DNA of 64,000 bases. Source: Rubritalea profundi. Its GTDB lineage: Bacteria > Verrucomicrobiota > Verrucomicrobiia > Verrucomicrobiales > Akkermansiaceae. The stretch is taken from contig NZ_MQWA01000001.1 of assembly GCF_002954445.1 (NCBI RefSeq), positions 3,505,156 to 3,569,155 of the forward strand. The letters are read 5' to 3'. Positions within the stretch are counted from its first letter, which is position 1. Each line of letters opens with the position of its first letter. This document shows, in pieces, positions 18,386 to 27,524 of this stretch. Made by a program: the position numbers and the translations under genes. Below the pieces are notes generated by a model. The model saw only the letters and a list, made by a program, of their open reading frames with translations, was not told the origin of the DNA and made no database searches.

Positions 18386-19401
18386 TTAGTGCCTGAGAGT
18401 AATATTTTTTGAGCGGAAACTATCCAGTTTGGCTTTACTTATGTTCAATCTGTTTGTTTGAGTTGTACAAGCCACTCGTTTCTTTTGGTGAGTCACATGA
18501 GCTTTTGGCATTCTTGGTGAGTGGCTATTGGAGCTTGTGGCTCTGCTGTTGAGCTTTGACTGCAGGCTGCGGACTTCACTTTCGAGGGAGTTATTTTTTG
18601 AGTGTTCGGCATCGAGTTGGCAGTGCAAACGATTCTTCTCAGATTCTAAATTGTGGAGCCGTTGGCGGTGGTGGTGGATGTTAGTATTCCTCGTGGAAAG
18701 TTCACTCTTGAGTTGGCAAATATCATTTTCTAATGAGCTTATTTCTCTCTCTAGAGCATTGTGTTCTCCGATCACTTGGTTTGCCTGAGCGCTTAGTGCT
18801 TCTGCATCGTCCATTTGATATTGAACGTCTTGCTGAAGTTTAGCGAGATTCACGCTCTCATTTTTCATTTTATCAAACTCCCTCAAGGACCTCGAGTGGG
18901 AGGTTTGATATTGTGATTTGGCTGCTAGAGATTCTTTTTCTGCAGCAGTAGCCAGCACTTGAGCATCGACATAGTGCGATTGCAGTTTGCTGCTTTTGTC
19001 GGCTTCTCGTTTGGCTGAACGAGAAGCATCGTCGGCACGGGAGCGGGCTAGCTCAGCTTGTTTTTGTGCCTGTGCTGATTCGTTGATCTGATTTTCTAGC
19101 TTATGATGTAGTTTGGTGGCGTGTTCTTTTTCTGCTTGAGACTCAGAAATTGCCTGTAGTGATTGGTGCTTAGCTGCTGTGCAATTTTTTGTAAATCCGC
19201 AGCAGCATTTTCTCGAGAAGCAATCTTGTGTGATCGAGCTTCAACGTCCTCTTTGAGCTCAAGTGTCTCAAATTTTGAGGAACGTAGGTCTTTCCACCCC
19301 GAGTTGAGTTGATGGTGTGAAAGATAAACTCCAGCGGATGAGCCCAGGCTGAGAGCTAGAACTACCGACGTATAGAATACATTTTTTTGCCTCATGCCCA
19401 T
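18386..19401 (-). pseudogene. Membrane-anchored coiled-coil protein, frameshifted
   Basis: The N-terminal part (from ATG at 19401) begins MGMRQKNVFYTSVVLALSLG, a signal anchor, and then a helical Glu/Lys/Ala-rich region. At an A6 run (minus strand, 19185-19190) the frame changes: the first frame ends soon after, whereas the second one continues without a stop as Ala/Gln/Glu/Lys-rich heptad sequence (for example SESQAEKEHATKLHHKLENQ, then AKSQYQTSH) down to 18386. Joined, the protein would be about 338 residues, nearly all coiled coil. Either an indel in the homopolymer or decay explains it; a -1 slip at A6 is also possible. No family can be named. Confidence 0.6.
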
Positions 19402-19586
19402 TCGACGTGAAGCTGGAGCTATTTATTCAAATGCTTCACAAGGACACGACAACAAACCCTGTGAAATTATACAGAATTGCAGAATGTCTCAAAATTTACA
19501 AAATCCATGGTTCCTGTATCAGATGCAAATTTTGTGAATTCTGATTTTTTTTGATAATTCTGTATAAAACTCTCTGAGCTGAAGGG

Positions 19587-20595
19587 CTAATAGTAATGAT
19601 GGTCGTCAAGGTGATCTTTCTCAGCTTGGTGACGCAGTGAGTCACGGTGTTTCTCTAGCTGTTTGATGGTTGCTAGGAGAAGTGGTTTGTCCTCTTTGAT
19701 AATCTCTTTCTTCGTCGGGTTGTCCCAAGGGAATTCCTCTAGCAGCTTGAGTGGTAATTCTTCGTCGGCCCATAGTTCATGGTGAGTCTGAGCGACTGCG
19801 AGAGCTTCTGAGGCGTGGCGCGTTGTGAGTTTGAGTGGTAGCTTAATTTTGCCGCATTGCGGGTTGAGCATGAAGGTGCAAAGAAAGGTTGGCATGATTG
19901 ATAGCGCGAATGTGGCGCTTCATGCCGTTGGATTGCTCGTGCATCCATTGCCAGAGTGTGCGACCGCAGAGTTGGTCGTCGATCTCGTCCATTTGATCTG
20001 GCGTCCAGTCAGGAAGTTCCGTTTTGAAATGGAGGTAAGCTTGAGCTACTCTACTGGCGAGCGATTTTTCAAAATTCTCATTACTGGCTAGTTTTTCGGC
20101 CTCATCGAACTGTTGGTCAAAAAGCAAAGTGGCGCAGAGATCCGCGCGCAAGTGGAGTGGATCTTCCTCCGTGTAACTGAGGCCTAGATGTAAAATTTCA
20201 ATAGCCGAGTCGTAGTCTTTCGTTTTGAAGTAGAGCTTGGCCATATGCTGAATGATCGCGAGGAAGCTATGCTCTTGCACATCTAGCTCACGGGTGATGA
20301 CTACTTTTTCATCACCTTCTCCAGTTTCGACCTCGAGCTCAAACGGGCAGGGGAGAATCGCTTTTCCGATACTGATAGCGTTGAGTGCTTTTTCCCTAGA
20401 TTGTGGAAATCTACTGTAAGTTTGAGTAAGAATCAACCAGGCTGGTAGGCAATTCAATGAAATATCAATAGCTCTGCGTGCAATAGTGCGTTGTTTCAAT
20501 AGGCTGAATTTTGGCTTCCATTCCTGCAGTAGATCTTGAGCTCTGATGAGTGGGTCGGTGTCGTAGAATTCAAAAGTGTGGTTTTCTTTCTCCAT
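19587..20595 (-). pseudogene. Tetratricopeptide-type protein, frameshifted
   Basis: The ATG at 20595 opens MEKENHTFEFYDTDPLIRAQ; helix pairs such as RRAIDISLNCLPAWLILTQTY, HMAKLYFKTKDYDSAIEILH and RADLCATLLFDQQFDEAEKL are TPR-like. The frame ends shortly after HIRAINHANL, where a second frame carries on with FLCTFMLNPQCGKIKLPLKL and WDNPTKKEIIKEDKPLLLAT to 19587, matching the usual C-terminus of such verrucomicrobial proteins. The shift lies near 19880-19895 (GCCAACCTTTC on the minus strand). The gene starts just after the sufD terminator. Function unknown. Confidence 0.65.
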
Positions 20596-20660
20596 GGGAA
20601 ATGTGCTGTTCAGCTTGAGATAAAGTGAACGATAGCCTTCATTCTGATCAAGACTATAAA

Positions 20661-20693
20661 CGAAAAAAGGCGACCTCACATTGAGGTCGCCTT
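20661..20693 (-). terminator. Terminator of the SUF operon
   Basis: On the minus strand a perfect 12-bp stem (AAGGCGACCTCA / TGAGGTCGCCTT, ATG loop) is followed by TTTTTT, 23 bp after the sufD stop. Confidence 0.9.
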
Positions 20694-20715
20694 CGTAAAG
20701 TGTGCGTTTAGCTAA

Positions 20716-22002
20716 TTACGCGATGGTGGCGAACTTGGCATCGACGTAGCTGAGAACGAGTGCTTCGAGTGCTTCGTTGCCGATGCGTTCGATGACTTCC
20801 ACGCAGAAGCCGCGAGCGATGAGCTGGCGCGCTTTCTTCGGGTGGATACCACGCGCCTGAAGGTAGAAAATTTCCTCGTCGCTGATCGCAGAAGCTGTGG
20901 AGCCGTGCGAGCATTTCACTTGGTCAGCGCTGATCTGAAGACCAGGCATGGAGTTGATTTCAGTGGTGTCGTCCATCAGCAAGTTACGGCAAGTCTGGTA
21001 GGCGTCAGTAAAATGCGCTCCAGGGTCCACAGTGATCAGGCCAGAGAACACAGTCTTTGATTTATCGTAGAGTGTGTTTTTGTAGAGCAAGTCACTGAAT
21101 GTGTGCGGTGCAGCGTGGTGCTGGAATGTGCGTTGGTCAAACTTCTGCTCACCAGATGGGATGTTGAGCGAAAGCATGTCGGAGTTAGCCCCTTTGCCGC
21201 TAAGCAATGAGAGTGACTCGTTACGTGCCCATGCACAACCGATGTTGAGCGTGAATGCCTTTGCGTTGGAGTCGCGCTCAGCTGTCGTGTTATTGATCTG
21301 GATGATCTTCGAGCTGAGGTTGAAGTCTTGAATCGCGGAGTAGTTGAGCTGTGAGCCCGGCCCTGCGATGAGGTCGTTCATTGCGATGCAGAGACCAGCA
21401 CCATCTCCGGCGCTCTTGAAGTAATCGACCACAGTGACCTTTGCATTCGCTTCTGTAACGATGAGGGTGTGCGGGAAGATCGCTAGCTTGTCACCTGCGA
21501 GAATGTGATACACCTCGATTGGCTTTACTACCTCCACGCCCTTAGGAACGTAAACGAAGAGTCCGTTGGAGAGGTGCGCTTTATGCAGTGCTGCAAACTT
21601 GGCTGAGCCGAGCTTGGAGTCACCCTTCATGAAGTGTTTCTCAACCAGCTCTGGGTGCTGCTGAAGTGCGTCTTCGAGTGGGAGACAAATAACACCATCT
21701 GGAAGATCCGCTTCAGCATGTGCGAGCGAGTCGTTAGTGAAGATGAACTGAGCAGATGTTTCGTCGAGACCTGAGATGGCAACATCGATGTCTTGAGAGT
21801 CAGCGAATGCCGCCGGTGTGAAGCTATCGAAATCGAGCTGCTTGAGTTCACCGAAACGCCAAGTCTCCATCTTGCGGGAAGGGGCTGGTGAGTCGAGGTA
21901 GGTCTGCCAAGCCGCGTTTTGCGCGTCAGTGAACCATTGTGGAGCATCAGCAAGTGTGCTGGGCTGTTCAGCAGTGATGCTTGGTAATTCTAAAGTTGTC
22001 AT
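20716..22002 (-). CDS. sufD: Fe-S cluster assembly protein SufD
   Basis: The 428-residue product pairs with SufB in the SufBC2D scaffold that builds Fe-S clusters. It shows the SufB/SufD beta-helix core (LFVYVPKGVEVVKPIEVYH, HTLIVTEANAKVTVVDYF) and the conserved C-terminal block LQISADQVKCSHGSTASAI followed by DEEIFYLQARGI, with the KCSHGST His typical of SufD. The open frame extends upstream, but the ATG at 22002 (MTTLELPSITAEQ) is the sensible start; repeats fill the 120 bp between it and sufB. It is the last SUF gene before a strong terminator. Confidence 0.95.
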   Translation of the reverse strand: MTTLELPSITAEQPSTLADAPQWFTDAQNAAWQTYLDSPAPSRKMETWRFGELKQLDFDSFTPAAFADSQDIDVAISGLDETSAQFIFTNDSLAHAEADLPDGVICLPLEDALQQHPELVEKHFMKGDSKLGSAKFAALHKAHLSNGLFVYVPKGVEVVKPIEVYHILAGDKLAIFPHTLIVTEANAKVTVVDYFKSAGDGAGLCIAMNDLIAGPGSQLNYSAIQDFNLSSKIIQINNTTAERDSNAKAFTLNIGCAWARNESLSLLSGKGANSDMLSLNIPSGEQKFDQRTFQHHAAPHTFSDLLYKNTLYDKSKTVFSGLITVDPGAHFTDAYQTCRNLLMDDTTEINSMPGLQISADQVKCSHGSTASAISDEEIFYLQARGIHPKKARQLIARGFCVEVIERIGNEALEALVLSYVDAKFATIA

Positions 22003-22123
22003 TAAGTGAGTATTAAGTGTGAAGTGTGAAGAGTGAAGTGGACTGGCAGCTACGCTGCAAAGAGTTTGGCACCAGCCTGAGCACAATTCTTAATTCTTAA
22101 TTGTTAATTCTTAATTGTCGGAT
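22003..22123. repeat. Heptamer repeats in the sufB-sufD spacer
   Basis: Two short tandem arrays with a 7-nt period lie here: GAAGTGT-like units around 22016-22043 and four TTCTTAA-type units at 22087-22114 (the third is TTGTTAA). The latter unit, or its complement TTAAGAA, recurs near 8893, 49769 and 52923. No ribosome-binding site or gene is hidden here. Confidence 0.65.
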
Positions 22124-23569
22124 TTATCCGACTGAACCTTCCATTTCGAGGTCGATGAGACGCTTGAGTTCGACCGAGTATTCCATAGGAAACTCGCGGA
22201 CGAGCTCGTTGATGAATCCGTTGACTGCGAGCGACATTGCTTGGCCTTCATTGAGTCCGCGTTGCTGCATGTAGAAGAGCATGTCTTCAGAAACCTGAGA
22301 GACGGATGCTTCGTGCTGCGTTACGTGCTGGTTACCGCGAACTGTGATTGCCGGGTAGGTGTCAGTGCGCGAGGTGCTATTGATAAGCAATGCGTCACAC
22401 TCGGTGTTGTTCTTACAGCCTTTGAGGTGTTTAGGAATGTGAACCTGGCCGCGGTAAGTTGAGTTGCCTTTACCTACGGAAATGGACTTAGATACCACAT
22501 TGGACGTGGTGTTGTCTGCAGCGTGGATCATTTTGGCACCAGTGTCTTGGAGTTGTCCGTCGTTGGCGAGAGCTATGGAGATTACTTCACCACGGGCACC
22601 TTCGCCTTTCATCACAACACCAGGGTATTTCATGGTGAGGCGTGAACCGATGTTGCAGTCGATCCAGCGGATCTCGGCATCTTCGTGAGCGATACCGCGC
22701 TTTGTCACGAGGTTGAATACATTGGATGACCAGTTTTGAACTGTAATGTACTGGATCTTAGCGCCTTTGAGAGCTACTAACTCAACCACTGCTGAGTGGA
22801 GAGTCGCTGTTTCAAATTTAGGAGCAGTACAGCCTTCCATATACATGACCTCAGATCCTTCGTCAGCGATGATGAGCGTGCGCTCAAACTGACCGAAGTT
22901 TTCAGAGTTGATACGGAAATAGGCTTGAAGTGGTTGCTTGAGCTTCACGCCCTTAGGGATGTAGATAAATGAGCCCCCGGAAAACACTGCGGAGTTGAGA
23001 GCAGAGAATTTGTTGTCTCCAGTTGGGATAACTTTACCGAAATACGGGCGGAAGATTTCTTCGTGCTCGCGGAGGCCTTCAGTAGAGTTGACAAAGATCA
23101 CACCTTCTTTACTGAGAGCTTCTTTGACGTTCGAGTAAGCTGCTTCTGAGTCGAACTGAGCTTCCACACCTGCGAGGAATGCCCGTTCTTGTTGAGGAAT
23201 ACCGAGACGCTCGAAAGTTTCCTTGATGTCGTCTGGAACATCGTCCCAGCTACGTTTTGGCTGCTGACCATCTGAGAGGTAGTAGCGGATCGCGTCGAAG
23301 TCGATGTTGTTGAGGTCGTCCGTTGCCCAGTTAGTAGGCATCGGCTTGGATTCGAAAACGTCGAGTGCTTTGAGGCGGAACTCGAGGATCCAGTCCTTTT
23401 CTTTTTTGACGTTCGAAATATAGCGTACGGTGTCTGCATTGAGACCGTAACCAGCATCAAATTTGTGGTTCTCTGGGAAACGGAAGTCGCCCGTAGCGCG
23501 GTCGACGTCGATCGCGGCCTGAGTGTCCTGATCGATCTCAGGAGCAATTGTTGTGTCTGAAATTTCCAT
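22124..23569 (-). CDS. sufB: Fe-S cluster assembly protein SufB
   Basis: The 481-residue protein is the cluster-building subunit of SufBC2D. Diagnostic segments include [79 protein letters not shown] and [19 protein letters not shown], with the C-terminal [19 protein letters not shown]. The Cys of NTECDALL corresponds to the essential cysteine of E. coli SufB (Cys405). Length and start are standard. Two hairpins lie between it and sufC upstream, so its expression could be tuned relative to sufC. Confidence 0.97.
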   Translation of the reverse strand: MEISDTTIAPEIDQDTQAAIDVDRATGDFRFPENHKFDAGYGLNADTVRYISNVKKEKDWILEFRLKALDVFESKPMPTNWATDDLNNIDFDAIRYYLSDGQQPKRSWDDVPDDIKETFERLGIPQQERAFLAGVEAQFDSEAAYSNVKEALSKEGVIFVNSTEGLREHEEIFRPYFGKVIPTGDNKFSALNSAVFSGGSFIYIPKGVKLKQPLQAYFRINSENFGQFERTLIIADEGSEVMYMEGCTAPKFETATLHSAVVELVALKGAKIQYITVQNWSSNVFNLVTKRGIAHEDAEIRWIDCNIGSRLTMKYPGVVMKGEGARGEVISIALANDGQLQDTGAKMIHAADNTTSNVVSKSISVGKGNSTYRGQVHIPKHLKGCKNNTECDALLINSTSRTDTYPAITVRGNQHVTQHEASVSQVSEDMLFYMQQRGLNEGQAMSLAVNGFINELVREFPMEYSVELKRLIDLEMEGSVG

Positions 23570-23576
23570 AATCGTA

Positions 23577-23680
23577 GAAGAGCCTTTTAGGCTCTTTTGA
23601 GTTAGGTGTTTTTAGGTTGAGTATAAAAGTAAGTATTGAGTTTGCCTGTATTTGCAAAGAGGCTGGAAGCCTCTTTTACG
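23577..23680 (-). other. Two hairpins between sufC and sufB
   Basis: On the minus strand the 112-bp spacer contains AGAGGC-TTCCA-GCCTCT directly after the sufC stop (23658-23676) and AGAGCC-TAAAA-GGCTCT just before sufB (23578-23595). The second is followed by TCTACG rather than a T run on this strand; read on the plus strand it has TTTTG. They may act as partial terminators or mRNA-processing/stability elements in the operon. Confidence 0.5.
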
Positions 23681-23681
23681 T

Positions 23682-24433
23682 TTAGACTGCTACAGGCTTG
23701 TTAGTGAGGTGGTCGTAACCTTTTTCCTCAAGCTCGAGAGCGAGCTCTGGGCCGCCACTCTTGACGATTCTTCCGTCAGCAAGAACGTGCACGTAGTCTG
23801 GTTTGATGTAGTTGAGGAGGCGCTGGTAGTGGGTGATCACGAGGAAGCCGCGGTTTGCGTCGCGAAGCATGTTTACTCCATCAGAAACAACCTTGAGAGC
23901 ATCGATGTCGAGGCTGAGTCAGTCTCGTCTAGGATACAGTAACGCGGGTCGAGCATCATCATCTGGAGAATTTCATTACGCTTTTTTTCACCACCCGAGA
24001 AACCTTCATTTACTGCACGTGCAGTGAACTTACGGTCCATGTCTAGTACTTCCATCTTGGAGTAGAGATTCTTATAATAGGCTACAGCGTCGAGCTCGTC
24101 ACCATCAGGAAGGCGGGCTGAAAGTGCTGCACGGATGAAGTTAGCATTAGAAACACCTGGGATTTCCATCGGGTACTGGAATGCGAGGAAGATACCGGCA
24201 CGTGAGCGCTCATCTACGTCGAGTCCGAGCACGTCAACTCCGTCCATTGTGATAGAGCCAGCAGTCACTTCATAGTCGTCGTGTCCAGCAATGACTTTAG
24301 AAAGAGTGGATTTACCTGAGCCATTTGGTCCCATGATAGCGTGTACTTCACCCGTCGGGATTTCGAGGTTGAGTCCTTTGAGTATCTCGGTGTCACCGAT
24401 TTTAGCGTGGAGATCTTTGATGATTATTGACAT
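23682..24433 (-). pseudogene. sufC: Fe-S assembly ATPase SufC, frameshifted in this sequence
   Basis: The first 160 or so residues are a clean SufC ATPase: [20 protein letters not shown] (Walker A), [18 protein letters not shown] and [19 protein letters not shown] (signature) and CILDETDS (Walker B). After DETDS the frame goes wrong, and the expected [19 protein letters not shown], then the H-loop [11 protein letters not shown] and [19 protein letters not shown], continue in the next frame. One missing G in CAGGCCTC (read as CAGCCTC near 23913) restores everything. SufC is normally essential with SufB, and sufB and sufD are intact, so a consensus error is likely. Without repair the product would end at about 186 residues. 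Confidence 0.9.
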
Positions 24434-24519
24434 GACTTTTGTTGTGTAGTGTTTTGTTGATTTATTTAGGTTTTGGTTGCGATCGAAACCGCAAAAATTG
24501 TTTGGTGGGGGAAAGCTCT

Positions 24520-24924
24520 TTAGTTCTTAGGTAAAATACCGCGGAGTGTGATATCAAGGTTGGTGATATGAGTGTCTTCTGGGATATCGAGAAAATCGCT
24601 AAGCTTGATGCCATCTTTGAATTTGATATCGTGAATCGTACCCGTTATTTCATCGTGGAAGTGCCCGTGTTCATTGAGATTTGGACAATAGCGAGAAGAT
24701 TCGCGCTCGAAGTTTACTTGCTTCACTGCCTTGTGCTCTACCAGTGTCTCGAGGCAATTATAGACTGTGGCAAGTGAGATGCCTGGTGTGCTGAGTTTCA
24801 CCCGATCGTAAACATCAGCGGCAGTAGGGTGATCACGAGTTTCAGTGAGCACGCGATACACCTCCTTGCGCTGTTTTGTCATGCGCAAGCCTGGGATATT
24901 GAGTGTGTCTGTTGATGTGCTCAT
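24520..24924 (-). CDS. Fur/PerR-family transcriptional regulator
   Basis: The 134-residue protein has the Fur winged-helix ([29 protein letters not shown], then [21 protein letters not shown]) and a short metal-binding half ([19 protein letters not shown]). The structural CxxC zinc pairs of Fur are absent; the HGHFHD cluster and downstream Asp residues could bind Fe or Mn as in PerR/Irr. It is first in a gene string with sufC, sufB and sufD (86 bp before sufC), so it may control the SUF genes. A perfect 7-1-7 palindrome lies 49 bp upstream of its start. Confidence 0.9.
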   Translation of the reverse strand: MSTSTDTLNIPGLRMTKQRKEVYRVLTETRDHPTAADVYDRVKLSTPGISLATVYNCLETLVEHKAVKQVNFERESSRYCPNLNEHGHFHDEITGTIHDIKFKDGIKLSDFLDIPEDTHITNLDITLRGILPKN

Positions 24925-24972
24925 AACTTATGAAAAAGCTTAGCTCGGGGATTTAGCGCGATCAAGCCTTAT

Positions 24973-24987
24973 TTAGAATAATTCTAA
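24973..24987. promoter_or_regulatory. PerR/Fur-type operator (7-1-7)
   Basis: TTAGAATAATTCTAA is a perfect 7-1-7 inverted repeat matching the Per box TTATAATNATTATAA with one symmetric change per arm. It lies between the divergent Fur-family gene (49 bp away) and hpt (66 bp away). The most direct reading is autoregulation of the regulator plus the SUF genes. Confidence 0.65.
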
Positions 24988-25053
24988 GTCTTAATAAAAA
25001 CAAGAAATGCCGATGTTGATTGCTCAAAAGTGATTATTGGCTATAAAGAGTTA

Positions 25054-25587
25054 ATGCATAGAGACGTGGAACGCATACTAATTAATGAGGAGGAGATTCG
25101 AGAGAGGCTCGATTTTGTAGCGAAGAAGGTGATGGCTGAATTTGCCTGCGATGGTCTAGTAGTCGTCATTTTACTCAAAGGAGCCTTAGTTTTTGCGGCA
25201 GATATGTGTAGAAGACTGCCTGTGACCATGACGGTAGAGTGTCTCAATATTTCTAGTTACCATGGTGATATTAAAACGAGTGGGAAAGTAGAGTTCCTCG
25301 ATAAGAAAATGCCAGAGGTCGCGGACAAGAAAGTTCTCATTATGGACGACATTCTCGACACTGGACTGACGATGCGTGCTGTGACAGATGCTTTGCTGGC
25401 ACTGGGAGCCGCCGAAGTGCGTAACTGTGTGCTTTTGAATAAACGGAAACAACGCGCCGGTGACTGCGAGGCCGACTTTAAAGCCTTCGATATCGACGAT
25501 GAATTCGTCATCGGCTACGGTCTCGACTACCAAGGACGATATAGGAATCTTCCTTACGTGGGTGTGATGAAGCAGGGGGATATCTAG
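25054..25587 (+). CDS. hpt: Hypoxanthine phosphoribosyltransferase
   Basis: The 177-residue enzyme salvages hypoxanthine and guanine using PRPP. The PRPP-binding loop VLIMDDILDTGLTM, the upstream VVILLKGALVFAADM, and FVIGYGLDYQGRYRNLPYVGV at the purine-binding end are standard. The ATG at 25054 (MHRDVERILINEEEIRERL) fits the family start and has AAAGAG before it; an in-frame GTG at 25030 is less likely. It is divergent from the Fur-family gene and convergent with miaB. Confidence 0.94.
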   Translation: MHRDVERILINEEEIRERLDFVAKKVMAEFACDGLVVVILLKGALVFAADMCRRLPVTMTVECLNISSYHGDIKTSGKVEFLDKKMPEVADKKVLIMDDILDTGLTMRAVTDALLALGAAEVRNCVLLNKRKQRAGDCEADFKAFDIDDEFVIGYGLDYQGRYRNLPYVGVMKQGDI

Positions 25588-25670
25588 CAGTTTCATTCAG
25601 AGTCAACCAATCGTCTACTCATACAGAATAATCAGGAGTTCTCAAAATTCTGTTTAGAGTAGGACACGAT

Positions 25671-25700
25671 AAGGCCCAAACCATTGCTGGATTGGACCTT
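25671..25700. terminator. Imperfect hairpin between hpt and miaB
   Basis: AAGGCCCAAACC and GGATTGGACCTT can form a 12-bp stem with two mismatches around a six-nt loop in the convergent spacer. A T tract is weak. It follows AATTCTGT-type motif copies at 25622-25655. Confidence 0.4.
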
Positions 25701-25725
25701 GTGGGAATTTGGTATTTCTATTGGT

Positions 25726-27114
25726 CTAGTCTTCGATCGAATCGACTATAGGCGTGCCGTAGAGAGTGAAGCCGGTGCAGGCGTGAATCTTCGTTTTGAA
25801 GATCTTGCCCACTAGACGGTCTGAGTTGCCCTCGATGATGACAATTTTGTTCTGCCCCGTGCGTGAGTTGAGTGTGTCTGGGTTATTCTTAGATGGCCCA
25901 GTACAGAGCACTTCTTGAACGGTTCCTACTAGTGCGTGGTTCGTGCGCTGGGCGACTTCGTCGACCAAGGCGAGAAGGACTTGGTTTCGCTTCTCTTTGA
26001 TTAGCTCAGGGATTTGATCCAGCCTTTCCGCAGCAGGTGTGTTGCGGCGTTCTGAGTAGCGATAGACAAAAGCATTGTCGAACTGGAGCTGCTCCATGGT
26101 GTCGAAAGTTTGCTGGAATTCCTCGTCAGTCTCACTCGGGAAGCCAACGATGACGTCGGTGGTGACTGACATCTCTGGACGCACCGCTTTGATTTTCTCA
26201 ATGATATCGATAAACTTCGCGTTCTTGTACGGCCGGCGCATTTGTTTCAGTACTCGGTCGCTGCCACTTTGCATTGGGAAGTGAATGTGGGAACACAGCT
26301 TAGGCAGGTAGCCATACGCTGATATTAAGTCATCGCGGAAACCGATCGGGTGGGGCGAGGTGAAGCGGATGCGCTTGATCCCATCGATCGCATGCACTGC
26401 TTCGAGCAGCTGGACGAATGGTGACTTACCATCGACCTTTGGAAATTCTGTACGACCGTAGAGGTTGACGATCTGGCCAAGCAAAGTGACTTCTTTCACA
26501 CCACGTTCGGCGAGGGTCTCACATTCTCTCACAATGTCAGCGATCGGCCGGCCACGCTCGCGGCCACGGGTGTCGGGCACGATGCAGTAGGAACACTTCA
26601 TGTTGCAGCCCTGCATGATTGAGACGAAAGCTGTCGGGTCAGTCGTCGTATTGACGTGATCCTTGATCGTGTTCTGAGAGTCCTTTTCCTCCTCGATGTC
26701 GCAAATATTGTCGCCCTTGTAAGTCAGCTTGAGATCATCCATTCGGCGCTCAAGTCTGTCTTGCAGGATACTATTCACATATTCAAAGACCTTGTGGTAC
26801 TTCTGGGTTCCAACTACCACATCGAGGTGGGGGATGTTTTGGAACAACTCGGAGCCGCGCGACTGAGCCATGCAGCCCATGAAGCCATAGACCACGTGTG
26901 GTTTACGCTGACGGTGCGCGCCCATGTGGCCCATTTTCCCCAGTGCCTTTTGCTCAGCTTGATCGCGAACCGAGCAAGTGTTGACAAGGATAGCATCTGC
27001 ATCGAATTCATCTTTGGTGACCGTGTATCCACCTTCCGTAAACATCCGAGCAACCTGCTCAGAATCACGTTCGTTCATTTGTCATCCGTAAGTTTTGATA
27101 AATACGTTGGGCAT
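25726..27114 (-). CDS. miaB: tRNA methylthiotransferase MiaB with in-frame TGA at codon 11
   Basis: This radical-SAM enzyme adds methylthio to i6A37 of tRNAs. Visible are the MTTase domain (TCSVRDQAEQKALGKMG and FMGCMAQS), the SAM cluster motif MQGCNMKCSYCIVPDTRG, and a C-terminal TRAM domain (NKIVIIEGN, then LVGKIFKTKIHA). The canonical N-terminus MPNVFIKTYG-C-QMNERDSEQ is encoded from ATG 27114 (AAAGGA nearby), but the Cys codon is TGA at 27084-27082. That Cys is one of three ligands of the auxiliary [4Fe-4S] cluster. If TGA terminates, translation from ATG 27078 gives 450 residues lacking the ligand. Candidates are error, damage or selenocysteine; a 7-bp G-loop hairpin lies at 27046-27062. 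Confidence 0.93.
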
Positions 27115-27277
27115 CGGTTTGTTATCCTTTTAGGGTGAATGAGATAGCGCATTTCATCGTGAAACACCTAGATCGGGGTCGATGTCATAGCTAGGATTAT
27201 ACGGATTGCAAGTGGATTGAAGGCTTGTCACCACTAACATTCATGTCTAGCTTTGCACCGCAATCCCAGCACCCAAC

Positions 27278-27349
27278 GCCCTGGTAGTTCAATGGATAGA
27301 ACAAGGCTTTCCTAAAGCTTAGATAGCAGTTCGACTCTGCTCCGGGGTA
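27278..27349 (+). tRNA. tRNA-Arg (anticodon CCU)
   Basis: GCCCTGG pairs with CCGGGGT (terminal G-U), the D stem is GTTC/GAAC, the anticodon stem AGGCT/AGCTT holds loop TTCCTAA with anticodon CCT, and the T arm is AGCAG-TTCGACT-CTGCT; the discriminator is A. CCA is not encoded. It reads AGG codons. No promoter was defined in the gap to miaB. Confidence 0.9.
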
Positions 27350-27524
27350 TTTTCTGGATTTGTAGATTTTGACACTCAATCACTTATGAAATTTATTGCT
27401 TGAAAGAGTGGTCTAATAATTGTGGTGTCTGCCGATGACCACCAAACCTATCAATGCAGAAGGATCGTCTATTCGGGAGTGGAAGCTCTATGTGTATAGG
27501 ATGAACTGCAATTGTCTCAATAAA

